From NCBI RefSeq assembly GCF_902686445.1, contig NC_062213.1:8305241-8369240 (forward strand): a stretch of 64,000 bases of DNA. Reading direction: 5' to 3'. Below are positions 59,831-64,000 of the stretch, piece after piece. Position 1 is the first letter of the stretch. Every line of letters starts with the position of its first letter. This stretch comes from Sciurus carolinensis. Lineage: Eukaryota > Chordata > Mammalia > Rodentia > Sciuridae. Made by a program: the position numbers and the translations under genes. The notes beneath the pieces are model-generated. The model searched no databases and was not told the DNA's origin. It saw nothing but the letters and a program-made list of their open reading frames with translations.

Positions 59831-60240
59831 CCACCCAGACAACACAAGGAAGCAAGGATCCAAGTGTAAAGGGAAACAACTATTGAAGGAGATAAAGGAG
59901 AAAAGCCATCCGCAAGGACGAAAGCAGCTAAGACAGGCTTTCTGCAACAAGCGGACCTTGAAGGAGGATGAGGAGAGCCAGGCGTGGGTGGGTGCAGGGA
60001 GACGGGCGAGGGAGAGTGATGACCGCCCTCACCACTTAGGGGGCTGCTGCCTGGTTGACCAGTGTGTGTCTTGGAAAATGAGAACATTCGCCTGGTAGTA
60101 CTACCTGTGGTCACTGTTTGGCCCCAGGACAAGAAATAGAGGCAGGTGAGTGGAGGAGGTACGGAGACAACGTGGAGAATCAAAGACACCTGGAAAGAAT
60201 GAAAAATTCTACTCATTTCCAGAATTCAAGAACAGAGTAA
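59831..60240. other. Unassigned GC-moderate segment with a strong donor-like site
   Basis: Part of it resembles the old L2/MIR-class repeat ('ggctttctgcaacaagcgg'). It contains GGCAG|GTGAGT at about 60145 and open frames of 91 (+) and 143 (-) codons, none recognised. Confidence 0.35.
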
Positions 60241-61299
60241 AGCCCAGACCACCACATCCATAATTTTGTAACCAACCACATCTGAGAATGCCTTAGACAT
60301 TCTATCGATGATGACTGATGTTTCTAAACCCTTTCTAGAATGCTAGGAATTGAGGTGGGGTAGCTCAGAGTTGGGATTTTGCAACACCAGGGTGGTAGAC
60401 CTGTATTCTGTGTCTTTTCCCTTCACAGATTCCTGATTGTATGCATTAACATGAATGAATTGAACACCAGTCACCATATTTATCCTACTTCTTGAGTTGT
60501 GAATAAAAACTAATCTATATAAAAATACTTTTGAAAATGGTAAGATTGGTGTAGACAATGGGTCTGATTTCTAAGCCGCACTGACCTTATTACTATTGTC
60601 CAAAGTCTTCTCTGGGAATTCATCAGGACCTGCTCTCTCTCATGATTTTAAAGGTCTTTTTTCCTAATCTTAAAAGATTTCTAAAATAGATGTTTTATAT
60701 TTTTTATTCTTTTTGTAATGACTTATAAACAGAACTAGACCCTATCCTGACCAGATTTTCCAAATGAAAGAGGAAACTAGAGCCAAAGGCCCTGGTAAGG
60801 TATGAGTGTTGTAATTATTTAGTTTTCATGTTTTTAGTCAGACTTTCAAAAGAAGTACACATGGTGATTTCCCACCACATGCATGTTCCCTGACGGTCAG
60901 CAGGGGCAGGAAGTGTGTAAGCTACTAAATAAGTGACTTTCTGCTTCTTGTTCATGTCCAACCTGGCTTACCTGTTTGTTATTGTGCAGCATTTTTAATC
61001 CATTGTCCACCAGAGAATTTTACCAGATTTTGTCTCTTGTAGTTTGTATTGTTAATACAGTGCAGCTTTTTCATAATCTAGATTGTTACATTATTTTTCA
61101 AACATATCCCTCTCCTCCTGTTGACACCCACTGTCTTCTGGGGAGTGAGGCAAAAGCAGACAGAATGTCACTCATTTTGTTGAACATGGATTTCACAATC
61201 AGTTTCACAACCCTCAGTTTAGCACAAACAGCAGTGGTTTCTAAATATTCTTAGTAGTAGAACCTATTCTTTTAAGAGACATCTCTCAGAGATTTGGGT

Positions 61300-61372
61300 A
61301 ACTACTGATAGAGTGCTTACCTCTCACGTGCAAGGTCTTGGGTTCAGTTCACAGTACTGCAAACACACACAC
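61300..61372 (+). mobile_element. ID-type SINE, diverged
   Basis: 'taactactgatagagtgctt', 'acctctcacgtgcaaggtc' and 'ttgggttcagttcacagtac', followed by a CA-rich tail, mark an old ID copy. Confidence 0.8.
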
Positions 61373-61559
61373 ATGAAATCTTTTTGCCAAAGCCCAATAA
61401 GTAAATTACATAAATGTGAATCTACCTGCTTAAGTACTCTATTTTACCTTGTAGCATCTGAGGTGCACAATTTGAAGATGATGGATACAAGCCTACCCTC
61501 TTTTATCCTCACCTCTGGAGAAAAGTCTCCCAGCTAGCCACTTAACCACCTTCAGTTCC

Positions 61560-61870
61560 CTCAGAGAGCCCTATTTTATAATCCTGCACCTTTGCCTATC
61601 TGCACTTCCACTGTGAACTCTCCACCATCCTCCCACCACTTACTGATGGCGTTTAATTTTCCTCAATAAGATCTTTTCCTAGAAATGTGCCCCCATGCCC
61701 TGGCTTGTGCTTCCTGCTCATTCCATTCATTCATGTGAGAAAAGTTACTACACTATAATGGTGATTTAGTTGTCTGACTCCCACATGGTAATTGTGTTCT
61801 TTCTGGAACACATTCTTATTGATAGTCTACCTCCAGTGTCACGCACGTGGTTGGTAATCAGTAATGATGG
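61560..61870 (+). repeat. Possible L2 LINE fragment
   Basis: Pyrimidine-rich sequence with 'gcacctttgcctatctgcac' and 'ttgtgcttcctgctcattcc' is compatible with the L2 3' region but strongly diverged. Confidence 0.4.
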
Positions 61871-62755
61871 ATAGATAGATGGACAGATAAGCAGATAAAA
61901 GAATACCAATTGACTAAGTGAATACAGTTTCCCAGTACCTGGAACTGAGAAGGGGAATTGGAGGTACTGATGAAGAAGAGAATTCCCTTTGTACAGTCAG
62001 TTGGTTTGGAATTTGCCTGTTGTTTGGAATGGAGAGTGAACCTGACACACTTCCCAGAAAGCCATCATCATTGAGTTGGCCCCCCGGAACCGTCCGGCAT
62101 GAGTCATAAGCCTTCTCCCCATATCTGGTGCCATGTATTTATAGCTAATGCAGTGGTTTTTCACTTGTTAAACAACAAAAGAAAAATGGTTGCATGAAGG
62201 CCAAGTGAAAGACTAATGGAAATGGCTTTAATAATTAATTTTTAAAAGGCTTACGAATGACAACTCAGCTGGGAAGTTATAGAAACACTTAGGCTGAAGT
62301 TTCAGCTAGACAATGCTGCTCTGGATTGTTCTTTGGCGGTTAAATTGGGGTAATTTGAAAGGCAAAGAAGATCAGTGGTATTTGTTCTGCCTGCTTCTCT
62401 TTCTCCTTTTAAGCAGAAAGCCATATCTTTGGGAGGAAGAGTGTTGTGCATTCGAGTGCTATAGATAGGTGAGCCTCAATGAGATGAAGAGTGGAGCAAG
62501 CAGGAAGCAGTACTGCTTAATGTTTATTTTATTATATAGCCCACTTTCCAGAGTCACTCTTAGATCATGTTCAAGCTTCCTTTTCCTTATAGCTTACATG
62601 GTACGTTGTACCTCTCATGTGATTATCACAGACCACAGACTTCTGTGTAAGTTTTTCCTTTCTGTAGGTGATTCCACTGATGGGGATCAGTGAACTCCCA
62701 ATTTAAAAAATTGAGAAAATTAAATTCATAACTGTAGCAATTGCCCTGTATGAGA
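61871..62755. other. Intron, nothing identified
   Basis: A short (GATA)n-like patch lies at 61868-61895. No exon or repeat family was recognised. Confidence 0.4.
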
Positions 62756-62759
62756 AAAA

Positions 62760-62960
62760 ATAATGGATTTTGCATTTGTTGAGCGTCTGCCATATCCAAA
62801 ACACTGGCGCTGGTAGGTGTTTGTCGTGCTGACCTCTAGAAACTTTCACAATTGCCATCAAGTAGGTGAAGAACCAGTCCTGGAGAGGGGAGGCAATCTT
62901 CCTACCCACTCAGCTTGTGGCACAACTAAGACTTAACACTTAAGTCTCCATTCTTCCCAC
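62760..62960 (-). repeat. MIR-class SINE relic
   Basis: 'gagcgtctgccatatccaaa', 'tcaagtaggtgaagaacca' and 'cacaactaagacttaacac' follow antisense MIR order weakly. Confidence 0.55.
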
Positions 62961-63105
62961 TGTGTGACTGTTCCCAAGACAGTGCAGTGGGAAACTTGCT
63001 AACAGAGGGGAGGGGGTAACAGGAAACAGAAGTGTTTCAGGATGGTAATTCCCTCTCCTCTAACTCTCTGGTTCTTTTCTCTTTGGAGTAGAACAGCAAA
63101 CCTGC

Positions 63106-63121
63106 TCCCCCCCCCCCCCCC
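63106..63121. repeat. Poly(C) run of 16
   Basis: Sixteen C residues followed by GCCCCC. The minus strand is a G-run able to form a quadruplex. Confidence 0.95.
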
Positions 63122-63219
63122 GCCCCCTTCACTACTCTTTTCAATGCCCAGATTGACGTCCTTAAAAGAGGTTAATTTACATTTGAATGGCAATTTGAGA
63201 GTTCACAAAGAATTTGTGA

Positions 63220-63380
63220 TGTATTATTTATACTCATTTTACAAAGGAGAAATTAAAATCCAGTTAGGTTTATGACTTACCCAAGGTCACATAGCTTATT
63301 AATAGCAAAGGGCTTTTAAGTAAATTTAGAATTCCTAATCTCAGATACTCTTCCCACTACATCCTCAAGTGAGAACCTGT
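63220..63380 (-). repeat. MIR SINE relic
   Basis: 'actcattttacaaaggagaa', 'ttacccaaggtcacatagc' and 'actcttcccactacatcc' are antisense MIR words. Confidence 0.8.
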
Positions 63381-63889
63381 GATTTTTCACTAAGAAGATG
63401 GGAGTGGACTTCACTCTCCAGAGCTGTTTTGTTTGTTTCTTCTCTTGAGAAGAGCTTATCCTTGGAAGGCATGAAATGTATTAGGTACTTACAAGCCTGT
63501 CCACATCATAAGGTAATTAAATGTGCAGATGCCACTGTGCATCTTGAAAGACCCCACAGTGAGCGTGGCGAACACTTGTGAGTGGTTGGATCATTGGTAC
63601 TCATTCTGATTTGAGGATATGCTGTCCTCCACGCAGCAAAGAAGGCTCACAAATCCACCCGCTGCAAGGGAGCTGCCAGCCCACCATCCTCCCTGTGACT
63701 TCTTATATAACTGCTACATGGCCAGCAGCTAAGCAGGCCCAGCTATTTTCTAGAAGGGAAAACTGTCAGAGCAGAAAGGAGAATCATTCACTTTGCTCAG
63801 TCTTGACTTCTCATTGTATTTGAACAAAGTTGAGCTGGGGGAGAAGAGGTGACCTTGAACTGATTTGCCCAAACCAAGCAAGTTAAATG

Positions 63890-64000
63890 GTAGAATAGGA
63901 AGAACATCAGATTTGGATCATAGAAGCTGGGAGCCCATATTCCACTTCTTTAAATCCCATTTTCCTAATCTTTTAAAATGAAGCTCATAGCATGGTTCAG
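63890..64000 (+). repeat. MIR SINE relic running off the window
   Basis: 'tggtagaataggaagaacat', 'cagatttggatcatagaag' and 'tcccattttcctaatctttt' match the 5' and core parts of MIR. It continues beyond the window end. Confidence 0.6.

Noticed and set aside
60030..60145. Exon ending at GGCAG|GTGAGT
   Set aside because: The donor is excellent but no convincing acceptor precedes it, and part of the sequence looks repeat-derived.
59785..60216. 143-codon minus-strand open frame
   Set aside because: It is Pro/Ser-rich with no recognised domain, overlaps a MIR relic and old-repeat sequence, and has no splice or promoter context.

Overview
This is nuclear genomic DNA from a mammal, most likely a squirrel-family rodent (marmot or ground-squirrel type). 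The evidence is the SINE content: dimers in which a B1-like 7SL half is joined to an ID-like, tRNA-derived half (for example at 215-435, 25191-25407 and 49801-50006), together with many free ID monomers. This B1-dID arrangement is typical of Sciuridae. The window also holds L1, MaLR/ERVL LTRs, Tigger, MER5, L2, CR1/L3 and MIR relics, the usual placental background. There is no bacterial-style gene density, operon, CRISPR array or plasmid feature.

The one clear gene landmark is a CpG island at about 11,280-12,800. It carries a TATA-less promoter with an inverted CCAAT box, a CACGTG E-box, a GC box and a perfect CRE palindrome. A GC-rich first exon follows and ends at a near-consensus splice donor (CAG|GTGAGT, exon end 12024) on the + strand. 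Everything to the right (about 52 kb) reads as the first intron or introns of that gene. I found no protein-coding exon I can name, so the gene is left unnamed. One candidate non-coding or 5' UTR exon sits at 16877-16968, and a small CpG-enriched, tandemly duplicated segment at about 37.6-38.35 kb could be an internal alternative promoter or enhancer. The roughly 11 kb left of the island is intergenic or upstream sequence made mostly of LTRs and old SINEs.

Layout: 1-11.2 kb is upstream sequence with a nested pair of MaLR LTRs, a solo LTR with a perfect 5-bp target duplication, and an inverted pair of about 280-bp repeats 3 kb apart. 11.3-12.8 kb is the promoter and exon 1. 13-24 kb is AT-rich intron with L2, MIR, Tigger and CR1/L3 relics. 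24.1-28.9 kb holds two antisense L1 pieces, the older one interrupted by a SINE and an ERVL LTR. 29-50 kb is intron with scattered SINEs and LTRs. 51-56 kb is a decayed sense-strand L1M broken by two LTRs. 56.7-58.2 kb is an LTR interrupted by a SINE, followed by an L1 3' end. 58-64 kb is more intron with MIR and ID copies. Repeat family names come from recalled consensus features, not from a database search, and boundaries are approximate unless a target-site duplication is stated. I did not find a new functional system; the findings are modest structural and regulatory observations.
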